NCBI GenBank assembly: GCA_030015575.1
Contig: CM057342.1
Coordinates: 622,137,348-622,201,347, forward strand
From: Agapanthus africanus
Lineage: Eukaryota > Streptophyta > Magnoliopsida > Asparagales > Amaryllidaceae
DNA: 64,000 nt
Direction: 5' to 3'
Shown here: in pieces, positions 1-10,083 of the stretch
Layout: the number at the start of each line of letters is the position of its first letter
How positions within the stretch are numbered: position 1 is the first letter of the stretch
Program-made: the position numbers and the translations under genes
Notes under the pieces: generated by a model
What the model saw: only the letters and a program-made list of their open reading frames with translations
Database searches by the model: none
What the model was told of the DNA's origin: nothing

Positions 1-2182
1 CACAAGTGATCAAACATGCACAAATAAATTTTTACGGGTGCCTACAAACCCGACTACGGATCGTTTGCTAGATATTTAGGCGAAAAGATAACTAGTTAAC
101 AATTAACTAAGGGAATACGGAAATACAACCTTTGTAGATCCGGTCCTCCACCTCCACGGCTCCGCAACGAGGTCGTCTCCGCTGTCCAAATCAAATCCGG
201 GCTCTAGAGTCGGCTTCGTCGGAGAATGGGCAAGCTAGGTCGTCGATGTCCATGCCGAAGATGATCTACGTCGAGGCATCGCTAGATCAAGCTCACAACT
301 TCACCAAGTCATGAAACTTGTGAAGTAAACACACTCTACTACTTGGCAAGAGGTAGAGGATGAAGAAATAGGAAGTGGGTAGACTTTAGAATCGGATTTC
401 TCACTCATTTCCATCACTTGCCATTGATGGGGCAAGCTTTCTTCACTTGAAGAATGAAGAAGAAGAAGGAAATAGTTATGATAAGTTCATTAGAAAAAGA
501 AAAGAATAATCAAAACTTATCATGACTAAACCATGGTAAAGTGTAGAGATTGAACTAGGGTTAAATCAAATGGTTAGGTTAAGCATGAGATAAGAATGGT
601 GGACCAAGTCAAAGGTTCATGAATCTTCAACTACAAACAAAGAAAGCCACCATTCTTCTCATTTCTTTTTCCAAAAAGAAAATAAATAAATAAATGAATA
701 AATAGATATGAAAAACAAAACCCTAACCATTTAAATAACCATGGTTTAATCTTTACACAAACCAAAAAGCATGTATCATCAAACATGATACAAGCAAATG
801 CACAAAATCATATCACATATATAATGCGCACATCCGAGTGAGAAAATCCATCTAAAGTGAACCAATATTAGTTAATGCAAAGTAATATATCAAATATATA
901 ATTATACATTAAATCATTAAATCAACACTTGATTTAACGATCCGGTCATATCGCATATAACCGGGTAATATCCAATGTATCGATTTATCGAATCAATCCT
1001 TGATTCGATAACTAGGTTATATCGCATACAACCATTCGACACATTCATCGCGAGAATGAAATACGGTATCACATACACGCATTATTCTCGGTCCCGCACA
1101 TATCTCATATGCGCTCCTATTTCGTTTCGCTTGAGCCAGGAAACCTCTGTGTAGGACTCTAAAGACTCGTCAATACGCCGGCAGTAGATGATGATCATAT
1201 CAAACACCCACAAGCCGCAACCGGTCTGCTAAACGTAACGGCCACCCGGGTATTGAGCGATCTGAAGATCGACGAGCAAGCCCGCTCACACTCCAGTGAA
1301 TCCGACCAGTAACACTACCGTACAGTCCGGTCTGATCGTCTGATATGTCGCATATCTTGCCTAGGGGTGGTACACGTCAGACCCCAATAGCTCGATAAGT
1401 CGTGTCGATATGAGGTCTATAACTATTCGAGAAACTACTGGTAACACTTACCAGTAAATCTCTGCAACCCTGGCCAGGGATTTCCTGTTATAGCCAATCG
1501 AACACAGCGCAACATCAACCCCCTATACCGGGAGAGACGAATCCCCTCCTATCGCTCATTGCCTCCATGTGACTCGGGACTGTACCCAAAAACCACCGTT
1601 TTGCACGCCCTCTTGGACGTGGTAAGATGGAAATCAAAGCACAGTAGGAACTACACAAGACTCTATGACGATCTCGGGTCAACAGACTACTCTGTACCAG
1701 TGTCACCAGAGAACTGCCATCTGACGTGAGGTATAATACCATCTGGGAGTTCTCGGCGAGTCCGTCCAGTGTACCCAGTCTTTACTGAGCACCCGTATAT
1801 CATCTCTGATGTCAAACACCGATGGATATGGGATCATCCATCGCCCATCTGTATGGGTCGAGAAGGTACACGCTAGTCTACTCTGGTATATCGATGCCCC
1901 GTCTCGATACACCCACGACTAGGGACTTTAAAGGATGTACTTACGGACTACCATGTCCCCACTAGTATGATCCGCATCATAGTCCAGGTAGTCTAGTACA
2001 GATCCTAAGGGCTTTACCAACATGTAACAGAGAGACAATCAATATACACGTTAAGGTAAAGTGTAACCAGATAGCATACAATCATGTCGAGCAAGAAAGT
2101 CCTCCCTATATATGTCCCAGCATCCACTACTATATACATCCTATGTACAGTAATGGCCTCTAGGGCATACATATAACTAACA
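1..2182 (-). repeat. ANG1 3' LTR (about 30 bp missing at window edge)
   Basis: Aligns by eye along its whole length with the LTRs at 7273-9606, 19322-21534 and 51123-53304. It ends on the plus strand in ATATAACTAACA, the complement of the TGTTAG LTR start. It differs from its partner LTR by many small substitutions, so the insertion is not recent. It holds several inverted repeats, for example CTGGTAA/TTACCAG at 1438-1454, CCCTGGCCAGGG near 1468-1480 and GAGAACT/AGTTCTC at 1709-1754. Confidence 0.9.
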
Positions 2183-2394
2183 GTGTACTTATAGACGTTC
2201 TCTTCTAAAATATCATTTAGAAAAGCAGTCATGGCACCCAACCGCCAGATATCGTAATCATGGTATGTAGCCGTGGCAAGTAGGATCTGGATGGACTTAA
2301 GCATAGCCACTTGAAAAGGTTTCATCATTATCCACGCCTGGTCGATGACGAAAAGCTTTAACAAGTTTAGCTTTGAAAGTCTCAACTTTTCCAT
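2183..2394 (-). pseudogene. ANG1 reverse transcriptase N-terminal remnant
   Basis: The minus frame reads a copia RT N-terminus: KSIQILLATATYHDYDIW followed by TAFLNDILEE, matching the family pattern (K)SIRILLAIAA..DYEIWQMDVKTAFLNG. The catalytic YVDD region seen in ANG2 near 45720-45770 is absent here: the sequence passes straight from this N-terminal part into the 3' LTR. The reading frame shown by this fragment runs on into the LTR and stops at 2014, so no functional protein is made. Confidence 0.8.
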
Positions 2395-2576
2395 CTACAC
2401 CAAGTAATCTTCTCAAGATATACTTGCTCCTGATGGGGATTTAACCCTTCAGATATAGCAACCAAAGTCCATACTTTGTTGGTGTATAAGGATTCCATCT
2501 CAGATCGCTAAGCATCCAGCCATTCTTACAGAGTCACACTCCTGATGGCCAGCTCGAAACTAGTTGGGTCATCATC

Positions 2577-2795
2577 TCATGATGCAATCCTCGCTCCCAC
2601 TGTCATCGAGAAACCGAAGTATCTCTCAGGTGGGTGAGGAGCCCTACTAGATCGGTGGAGAGGCTGAGGTTCGTTGGTCTCTACTGAATCCTTTGGTTCT
2701 ACCAAATCATCTGCTGTAGTTTGTATAGCTGGAACCTTTCCAGTTCTACATAACTGACTTTGCCTCGAGCTTTTCCGGATTTTTCTTTTAGACAT
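2577..2795 (-). pseudogene. ANG1 integrase-RT linker remnant
   Basis: The minus-strand peptide contains RRSSR-like residues followed by PHPPERYFGF, the conserved stretch found between integrase and RT in Angela/Tork-type copia polyproteins (R.S.R...PPERY.F). The ANG2 copy at 46329-46745 has the same motif with a longer acidic and lysine-rich linker, showing that part of the linker was lost here. Confidence 0.75.
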
Positions 2796-2859
2796 AGGCC
2801 GGACAACCCCAAATCTTAACTAACTTAAGATACGGGCTCTTCCCTTTCCATATCTCATA

Positions 2860-3560
2860 TGAAGTGGTAGGCAACTGATTTGATTGGAACCCTCTTCAAT
2901 AGGTATGCAACTTCTCAAGTGCATAACACCCAATAGGAAAAAAGGTAACTCAGTAGTACTCATCATAGAGCACACCATATCATATAGGGTGTGATTGCTC
3001 CGCCCCGATATACTATCGTTCTATGGTGTATTCGGAGGAGTAATGCTGAGAGAGAATCTTATTCTCCTTTAGAATAGTCCAAGAATTCCATGCACAAGTA
3101 TTCTCCTCCCTGATCACATCAAAGGACATAATACTTATACCCGTATTGGTTCTCTATTTCTAACTTATATTCTGTGAATATCTCAAAAGGTTCGGACTTG
3201 TGTTTCAACAGGAACACATGACTGAATCTTGAGAGATCATAAGAGAATGTAATGAAGTACAAAGAACCAGTCTTGGCATGTGTAGACAGGGGACCTTTAT
3301 ACATCAACATGTATCATCCCAAGAGTTCACTAACTCTTTCTCTGCTCGCAATAAACGGAGTTATGGTCATCTTATCTTTGTGACATGACTGGCAAGTTTC
3401 ACAAGATGTAAATTCAAACTGATTTAAATATGCATCTAAAATGTAACTTCAGCCAGTCGGATCGCATTGATATGACTTAGTCTACAATGCCTCAAGAAGG
3501 ATTCGTTCATATCTGAACTCTTCCTCTTGTGTGTGTTTTGTATACTAGGAACTGTAGTTT
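2860..3560 (-). pseudogene. ANG1 integrase remnant (core and pre-integrase)
   Basis: Minus-strand frames give the copia integrase core: YFITFSYDLSRFSHVFLL followed by KSEPFEIFTEYKLEIENQ (3119-3310), which fits YFITF.DD.SRYGYVYL...KSE..E.FKE. The second Asp of the usual F.DD motif reads as Tyr. Further left, 2860-3060 matches the ANG2 C-terminal integrase part but has no long open frame. The GAG-pre-integrase zinc region lies near 3420-3560, again only recognisable by comparison with 47285-47491. Many stops and shifts make this a dead gene. Confidence 0.75.
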
Positions 3561-3742
3561 GATTTAGAACGTCAATGCTTTTAGATAACGTGTGTGAACC
3601 GATCAACTTTTGATATAGGAAATGTTCAAAACATTATCCATCAATACAAAATTATATCCTTTCTTTACTAGTAAAGAGACTGATATGATTTTGTATATCA
3701 GGTTCGGTATCTAATAACATTCGTTCAGAATCAATGTACTGG

Positions 3743-4087
3743 TCATACAGGGTGACAGTGACCAACAGACTTGGCTGCAACACTTGCCCCATTCTCTGTC
3801 TCATGAAACTTATCACCCGTTCTCGGTTTTCTACCTTTCTGTAGCCCATGTAACAAATTACATATCTGGGATCCTGATCCGGTATCAAATACCCAGGATG
3901 CAGAGGATACTGAGAAACAGTTCTTTGTAATGAATACACCCGAAGATGATGCATCAGCATGCACTCTCTTCGTTTGGGTGGCACGGGAATTCTGGTAATC
4001 CCCTATTTCCTTCTCTGTCTTATAACAATTATAAGTTGGAGCGGGACCAACGTTCCCCAGCTCAGTATAACAAACGGGTTCGGTCAA
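3743..4087 (-). pseudogene. ANG1 gag tail and aspartic protease remnant
   Basis: A 114-residue minus frame starts with GNVGPAPTYNCYK, where the gag zinc knuckle should follow; the CX2CX4HX4C spacing is lost (CYKTEKEIGDYQNS). It continues through ASSSGVF into WVFDTGSGSQIC, the copia protease active-site block (DTGS). ANG2 has the same decayed knuckle at 47880-48000, so the loss predates the split of the two copies. No upstream gag coding sequence is found between here and the PBS. Confidence 0.78.
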
Positions 4088-4089
4088 AT

Positions 4090-7000
4090 ATCCGTATTAT
4101 TATCTTGATTAAGGCGTGATATGGTCGCTACCTGGAGAGAGAGAGAAGAAAACACTCAGCGTGCGCTCTTGCAAGAATAGATTGGTTATTGTTTTATCTA
4201 ATCAGGATGGCTCCCACTGCTTTTTATCAAATCTTCCTTCAAACCCTAAAAGGAAAGACTAGCCGGGATTAATTACACACTACAAGTTCGCCAATCTTTC
4301 AGCCAGGCCAGTGTCGGTACTTTGAGGGAGGTCCCCCGTGCTTTCGCACGAACCTAATTAATGTAAACCTCGTTTTCCCAGAGGCGTAACCTCGTTAACA
4401 CCTTTCTAGACACCTACTTGATCGGCTAATTGTAATGTATAAAACTCTCCCAGGAGTAACTCTTACTCGCAGTGGGTATCAGGATCCAACTATCTCATAG
4501 AAGGTATGCAATCTCATTGCAAATTTCAACACTTGAAATTCCCGATAATTTTGCCCCTAGCACCCTATGACCTTGACGGAGGTCAACAAACCATAGGCCA
4601 CTAGTCAAGTTCAACCCGTCATTTCTTGATCGAATTAAACCCACCTGCATGACCCTTGACGGAGGTCAACAAGGCCGCACGACTACCCTAATCCAATCTG
4701 CATCATATGCATAAACAGATAAATACTAGTTAGCTACCGCACACTGCGCCTTGACGGAGGTCAACAAACGTAGCACGAATACTAAATAGGATTTATCTGA
4801 AATGACGGAGGGCTACGACAGGTTTTTTCTGAAAACCTATTGCGTAATGAACTTGATATCGTTGTAAGATCGAATGAATTTTGAAATGGAGTGTTTTTGA
4901 GGCTTTTCTAGTTTTGCTAAAGGAGTCACTCCCGGTGAAGGGATCGTCGGACCTTTCCTCGTCGAATGAGGTGCGGGATATATCATATATATCACTGTGC
5001 AAAGCAAAACACTTAAAAGCAATCAGAAGACAAATCGAGTATGTAGCATCTGCCAGTTATTGCTAAAGGAGTCACTCCCGGTGAAGGGATCTCGGTCCTT
5101 TCCTTATCGAATAAGGTGCAGGATATATCACATATACCGCTGTGCAAAGCAAGAACTGTAGCTACCTGTTTTATTTTTGAAATTCGATTCTACAACATCT
5201 TAGGTTTCTTTTATTTCATTAATCACATTAATGAAGTCCCATCATTTAACCACCTAAACATCACAGATAAATACGATGTACACTTATGCCATCCGCATTC
5301 GCCTCGATGTCCCCTCGTGCACCGTTAGGTTAGGTAACTAACGGCAGAGCGGGGCAGGGCTAGCGCGGGTGTAAAACATAAGTAACGTCTATATAATATA
5401 TCATATATACTATATACAGTATCTATCACAGAACATCACATGATCACATCACAGATATCGCAGCAGAAGAAACATATGAAATATTGGATATACTAGGACG
5501 TCCGTGTTTTCAATACGAGCCAGTATAAAACACGGATTCCACGGTCGTGATGAATAGCCAAACCCATACCCCTAGACCCCTACGAGAGCGGCAAGCAACC
5601 CTACCAATTCTAGAGTTAGGAGACCCGGACTCGACTCCTCGAGCTGGTCTCCCACTGGACTCCAGAACCCGGTTACTTGTGCTCCCCTCCTTGGGTCTAT
5701 CCTAGTGCGGAAAAGTAAATAATATACAAAAGGTGACATCTTCCGCAACCTGGAAGTGCCCAATAAAAGAATATTACATACAAGTTTTTACATGAATGAA
5801 AATGAAAAAACACTCATCTCACATAAAAACCCCTGGCTATTCAAACACGACGATCCAATATAACATATCGAGCAACATATAACATCACATGTCATCAACG
5901 TAAGTAAATATGCGCATCCCAATTGTCGTTGACATATAGCAACGAAACCGGCGATATCACATATTACACTTACGGTCACAGAAAAGAAAGTGTAAAACTA
6001 CAACAGTTGGAATCCGCAACCTGCATAGACATCGCATGCCTAATCAAATGAATTCCTTAGACATCGCATGCCTAACAATTATAAACCCCGCATTTTAGTC
6101 TCAAAATCGAAAACACTTTTCAATATCAAGTCGGGCAATTCAACAAGATTCCCGAAAAACTGATCGAATGCTCGTCGCAAACTTTAGTAGGCTGCCGCAC
6201 CCCCGACGCCGTCGACGAAGTGCACCAAGGCGGAACACCGCTACCGCTAGCACCCGAACGGATGCTTTCGGCGACGGGGTTCTCCTTCAGTCACTTGGTC
6301 GGGGCTATGGAGTGAGGCTGTCTATTAAGTTTATCCGGCGAGTATCTGCGTACGCTACGTGATTGCGACGGACTTTTGATCACATCAAAATTCCGTGGCA
6401 ACCGATCAAGTGAGACTAAAGTGCTATGTTTATAACATTCATTCAGTTATCTCATAACTACTTGTGAATTCCAATTATTGTATCCCATTCCAGATAAATA
6501 GAAAATGTTAAACTTTCCGATCGAACATCCAAACACCTAAGTTTTCCCGATACAGATCAACTCATGAAATAAGTTCAAAAACATTCACTTCATGCCTCAG
6601 TACCAACGGTCCAGCCGTAGAAGGGTCAAGCCAACGCCTCACATGTAGGACGCCGTACTGCCCCAAACCCTAAGGTTCAAAGGGCAGTTCAAGACGGTCA
6701 CATAATCGAGTTAAGGTTTGTTGTCTTCTAGAGGGACCATCGCGTTACTTGCACTACTTAGAACGTTATTAAACCACGGAAAGATCCAACACTTGGAAAT
6801 TTTCCGGCAGGGGAAAAGTTGGGTATTTATATCCGGTCAAACTTTCTAACATATTCTAAATATCCGGAAAACAAATAGACAAAGTCCGATAATCCGATCG
6901 AATCTACGAACCCCCAATACAACCCAGAAATTTCAACTCTTTAATAAATATTAAAAATTCCCAGGAAAACCTGCACTGCAAAGTAAGAATTACTGTGCCA

Positions 7001-7259
7001 AATTCTATGCAAGATAAGACAAAACGGCCGCGGAACCGCCGCACGAGCCATGCTCGAGCCGTGGAACCGCGGCGGTTTGATGGGATTAGGGTATCGAACT
7101 TCATAGTAACTCTTAGATATTCCTGCTGGTTTTTCTGCATATTTTTAATATAGAAAAATCCATAGTTTTCAAAAATGTACAGAGAGCAATTTTTGGGTTA
7201 GGGTTTCGGTTCGTTCGGATTTCAAACGTCGTCTACACTTCGCCTAAGGCTCTAGCTAG
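4090..7259 (-). other. ANG1 non-coding structured leader
   Basis: About 3.2 kb between PBS and protease, where gag would be expected. No credible coding frame. It holds ordered hairpin modules shared with ANG2 (48005-51110) and ANG3 (32371-34634): a polypyrimidine tract plus CAG on the element strand (4128-4150), three hairpin boxes (4565-4780), two copies of a three-hairpin module (4919-4980 and 5066-5126), the inverted repeat TCCGTGTTTT/AAACACGGA (about 5500-5535), and a longer hairpin at about 5895-5980. Stems vary between the three elements by paired changes. Function unknown; packaging, dimerisation or translation control are possibilities. Confidence 0.7.
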
Positions 7260-7271
7260 GCTCTGATACCA
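7260..7271 (-). promoter_or_regulatory. ANG1 primer-binding site (initiator Met-tRNA type)
   Basis: On the plus strand GCTCTGATACCA, which is TGGTATCAGAGC on the element strand, complementary to the 3' end of plant initiator methionine tRNA. It sits one base inside the 5' LTR end. Confidence 0.9.
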
Positions 7272-7272
7272 C

Positions 7273-9606
7273 TGTAGGGTTCCTAGGCACGCTAATGAAA
7301 TCTCACAAGGCATTAACCATGCCAATTTCAAATTTTACAAGTGCCGAGAAACCCTAATACGGATCGTTAACTAGAATTTTAGGCGAAAGAAGCAACTAGT
7401 TAACAACTTAACTACAAGAACGGAAATACAACCTTTGTAGATCCGGTCCTCCACCTCCATAGCTCCGCAATGAAGTCTCCTCGCTATCCAAATCGAATCC
7501 CGGGCTCTAGCGTCGGCTTCATCAGAGAAATGGGCGGGCTAGGTCATCGACTACGATGCCGAAGATGATCTACGTCGAGGCATCACAAGATCAAGCTCCC
7601 ACTTCACCAAGTCATGAAACTTGTGAAGAAAACACCCTATACTACTTGGCAAGAGGTAGAGGATGAAGAAATAGGAGGTGGGTTCGCTTTAGAATTGGAT
7701 TTCTCACTCATTTTCCCAAGTTGCCATTGATGGAGGCAAGCTTCTTCTTGAAGAAGAAGAAGAAGAAGATGATAAATGTTATGATAATCATATTTCAAAA
7801 AGAAAATAAAATGTATACTTATCATAATCCAACCATGGTCAAGTGTAGAGAATAAACTAGGGTTAGGTCAATGGTTAGGGTTAAGCATGAAGACAAAAAT
7901 GGTGACTTAGTCAAAGCTTCATGAAGCTTCAACATGCATCCAAAGAAAGCCACCATTTTTCTTTTCTTTTTCCAAAAAGAAATAAATAAATAAATGAATA
8001 AATAAGTAATAGATAAACAAAACCCTAATCATTAGTTTAACCATGGTTTAATTCTTTACACTTAACCAAGTAAACATGTATCATCAAACATGATACAATC
8101 ATTTGCACAAAAAGTATATCACATATACAACTTGTGAACTTCAAGTGAGAAAATCCATTTAAAGTGAACCAATACTAGTTAATGCAAAGTAATATATCAA
8201 ATATATAATTATGCATTAAATCATTAAATCAACACTTGATTCAATGATCCGGTCATGTCGCACACAACCGACTAGTATACAATGTATCGTTTTATCGAAT
8301 CAATCCTTGATTCGATAACTAGGTTATATCGCATACAACTATTCGACACATTCATCGCGAGAATGAAATATGGTATCACATACACGCATTATTCTCGGTC
8401 CCGCACATATCTCATATGCGCTCCTATTTCGTTTCGCTTGAGCCAGGAAACCTCTGTGTAGGACTCTAAAGACTCGTCAATACGCCGGTAGTAGATGATG
8501 ATCATATCAAACACCCACAAGCCGCAAGCAGTCTGCTAAACGTAACAGCCACCCGAGTATTGAGCGATCAGAAGATCGATGAGCAAGCCCACTCACACTC
8601 CTGTGAATCCAACCAGTAACACTTACCGTACAGTCCGGTCTCGTCGTCTGATATGTCGCATATCTCGCCTAGGGGTGGTAAACATCAGACCCCAATAGCT
8701 CTATAAGTCGTGTCGATATGAGGTCTATAACAATTCGAGAAACTACTGGTAACACTTACCAGTAAATCTCAGCAACCCTGGCCAGGGATTTCCGGTTATA
8801 GCCAATCGAACACAGCGCAACATCAACCTCCTATACCGGGAGAGACGAATCCCCTCCTATCGCTCATTGCCTCCATGTGATTCGGGACTGTACCCAAAAG
8901 CCACCGTTTTGGACGCCCTCTTGGACGTGGTAAGGTGGAAATCAAAGCACAGTGGGAACCACACAAGACTCTATGACGATCTCGGGTCAACAGACTACTC
9001 TGTACCAGTGTCTCCAGAGAACTGCCATCTGACGTAAGGTATAATACCATCTGGGAGTTCTCGGCGAGTCCGTCCAGTGTACCCAGTCTTCACTGAGCAC
9101 CCGTATATCATCTCTGATGTCAAACACCAATGGATATAAGATCATCCATCGCCCATCTGTATGGGTCGAGAAGGTATACGCTAGTCTACTCTAGTATATC
9201 GATGCCCTGTCTCGATATACCGACGACTAGGGACCTTGAAGGATGTACTTATGGACTACCATGTCCCCACTAGTATGATCCGCATCATAGTCCAGGTGGT
9301 CAAGTACACATCCTAAGGGCTTTACCAACATGTAACAGAGAGACAATCAGTGTACACGTTGAGGTTGTGCAGGTGGTCTACGTTGAGCTGGTGCAGGGAG
9401 AGCTAGGAGGGGTGCAGAAACCTGAATGGCTGGCCGCTGTGGGGTTGTGATTGCGGGTCTGGGTGCTGTGTTAAGACGATATGAACATGCTCCCATTGCA
9501 TACTATCATGTCAAGAAAGAAAGTCCTCCCTATATATGTCCCAGCATCCACTACAATATACATCCTATGTATAGCAATGGCCTCTAGGGCATACATATAA
9601 CTAACA
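7273..9606 (-). repeat. ANG1 5' LTR
   Basis: Starts on the plus strand with TGTAGGGTTCCTAGG and ends with ACTAACA, so the element-strand LTR runs TGTTAG to CCTACA. It is 2334 bp against 2213 bp for the intact ANG2 3' LTR; the excess is explained by a foreign insert at about 9361-9496. Same internal hairpins as the other copies. Confidence 0.9.
9361..9496. repeat. Inverted templated insertion of flanking gag DNA in the ANG1 LTR
   Basis: This stretch replaces about 16 bp of normal LTR sequence and is the reverse complement of 9678-9820, which belongs to the chromovirus gag flanking ANG1. By eye the copy has two transitions and lacks one 6-bp unit (a GCACC-type slip). The junction at 9355-9364 lies in a shared ACGTTGAGGT-like stretch, suggesting microhomology. 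Confidence 0.9.
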
Positions 9607-9963
9607 ATGGACACCTGGCGAAGGATTGCAGGCGTGCAAATGACCTGTGTCTGATTTGTGGTGCATCTACTAACTCTATGGGAGCATGTTCATATCGTCT
9701 TAACACAGCACCAGCACCCAGACCCGCAATCACAACCCCGCAGCGGCCAGCCATTCAGGTTCCTGCACCCCTCCTAGCTCTCCCTGCACCAGCTCAACGT
9801 AGACCACCTGCACAACCTCAACGTCAATTCCATCAGGCATAGAGAAATTTACCTCAAAGGAAAAGAAACATGCCCCAAGGACAGAGGAATGTGCCTCCAG
9901 CAAGGAGGAATGTACCAAGACGTCAGGCTTTTACAATGACGGTCGAGGAAGTCAAAGCCACAT
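9607..9963 (+). pseudogene. Chromovirus gag C-terminal remnant with half a zinc knuckle
   Basis: The frame opens with NGHLAKDCRRANDLCLICG, the second half of a CCHC knuckle (family: C..C...GHLAKDC), cut by ANG1 just upstream. A proline/glutamine/arginine-rich tail follows, with one stop (QA then TAG at about 9841), and ends in TMTVEEVKAT, a typical junction to the protease in Tekay-type elements. This tail is the source of the inverted copy at 9361-9496. Confidence 0.82.
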
Positions 9964-10083
9964 GACAAGTCATCACTTGTAAATCCCCCAATCCTTTCAA
10001 TTTTTCAATCCTTGTGTATCAATATATTTTTCCTTATATCTAAACCCAACCTCACAGAACTTAAGTACTATAGTAGCCACCCT

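Larger units (their letters stand above)
1..9606 (-). mobile_element. ANG1: Angela/BARE-like Ty1/copia element, non-autonomous, left end outside window
   Basis: A minus-strand LTR retrotransposon read from right to left: 5' LTR (7273-9606), PBS (7260-7271), a 3.2-kb non-coding leader, gag-tail and protease remnant, integrase, start of reverse transcriptase, then the 3' LTR (1-2182). Order protease-integrase-RT is the Ty1/copia order. The LTR start on the minus strand carries TGCCCTAGAGGC, a block I know from Angela/BARE/WIS LTRs. The element sits in the gag of the plus-strand chromovirus that resumes at 9607; the other flank is outside the window, so no TSD can be checked. It lacks most of gag, the C-terminal half of RT, RNase H and the polypurine tract. 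Confidence 0.88.

Noticed and set aside
1515-1912. Small minus frames recurring in LTRs at 1515, 8823 and 21055
   Set aside because: They follow LTR homology, differ in length between copies and show no protein constraint; hairpin constraint explains the conservation better.
5968-5973. GTAAGT on the ANG1 element strand as a splice donor for a leader intron
   Set aside because: ANG2 has ATAAGT and ANG3 GTGAAT at the same place; the bases are better explained as one arm of a conserved hairpin.
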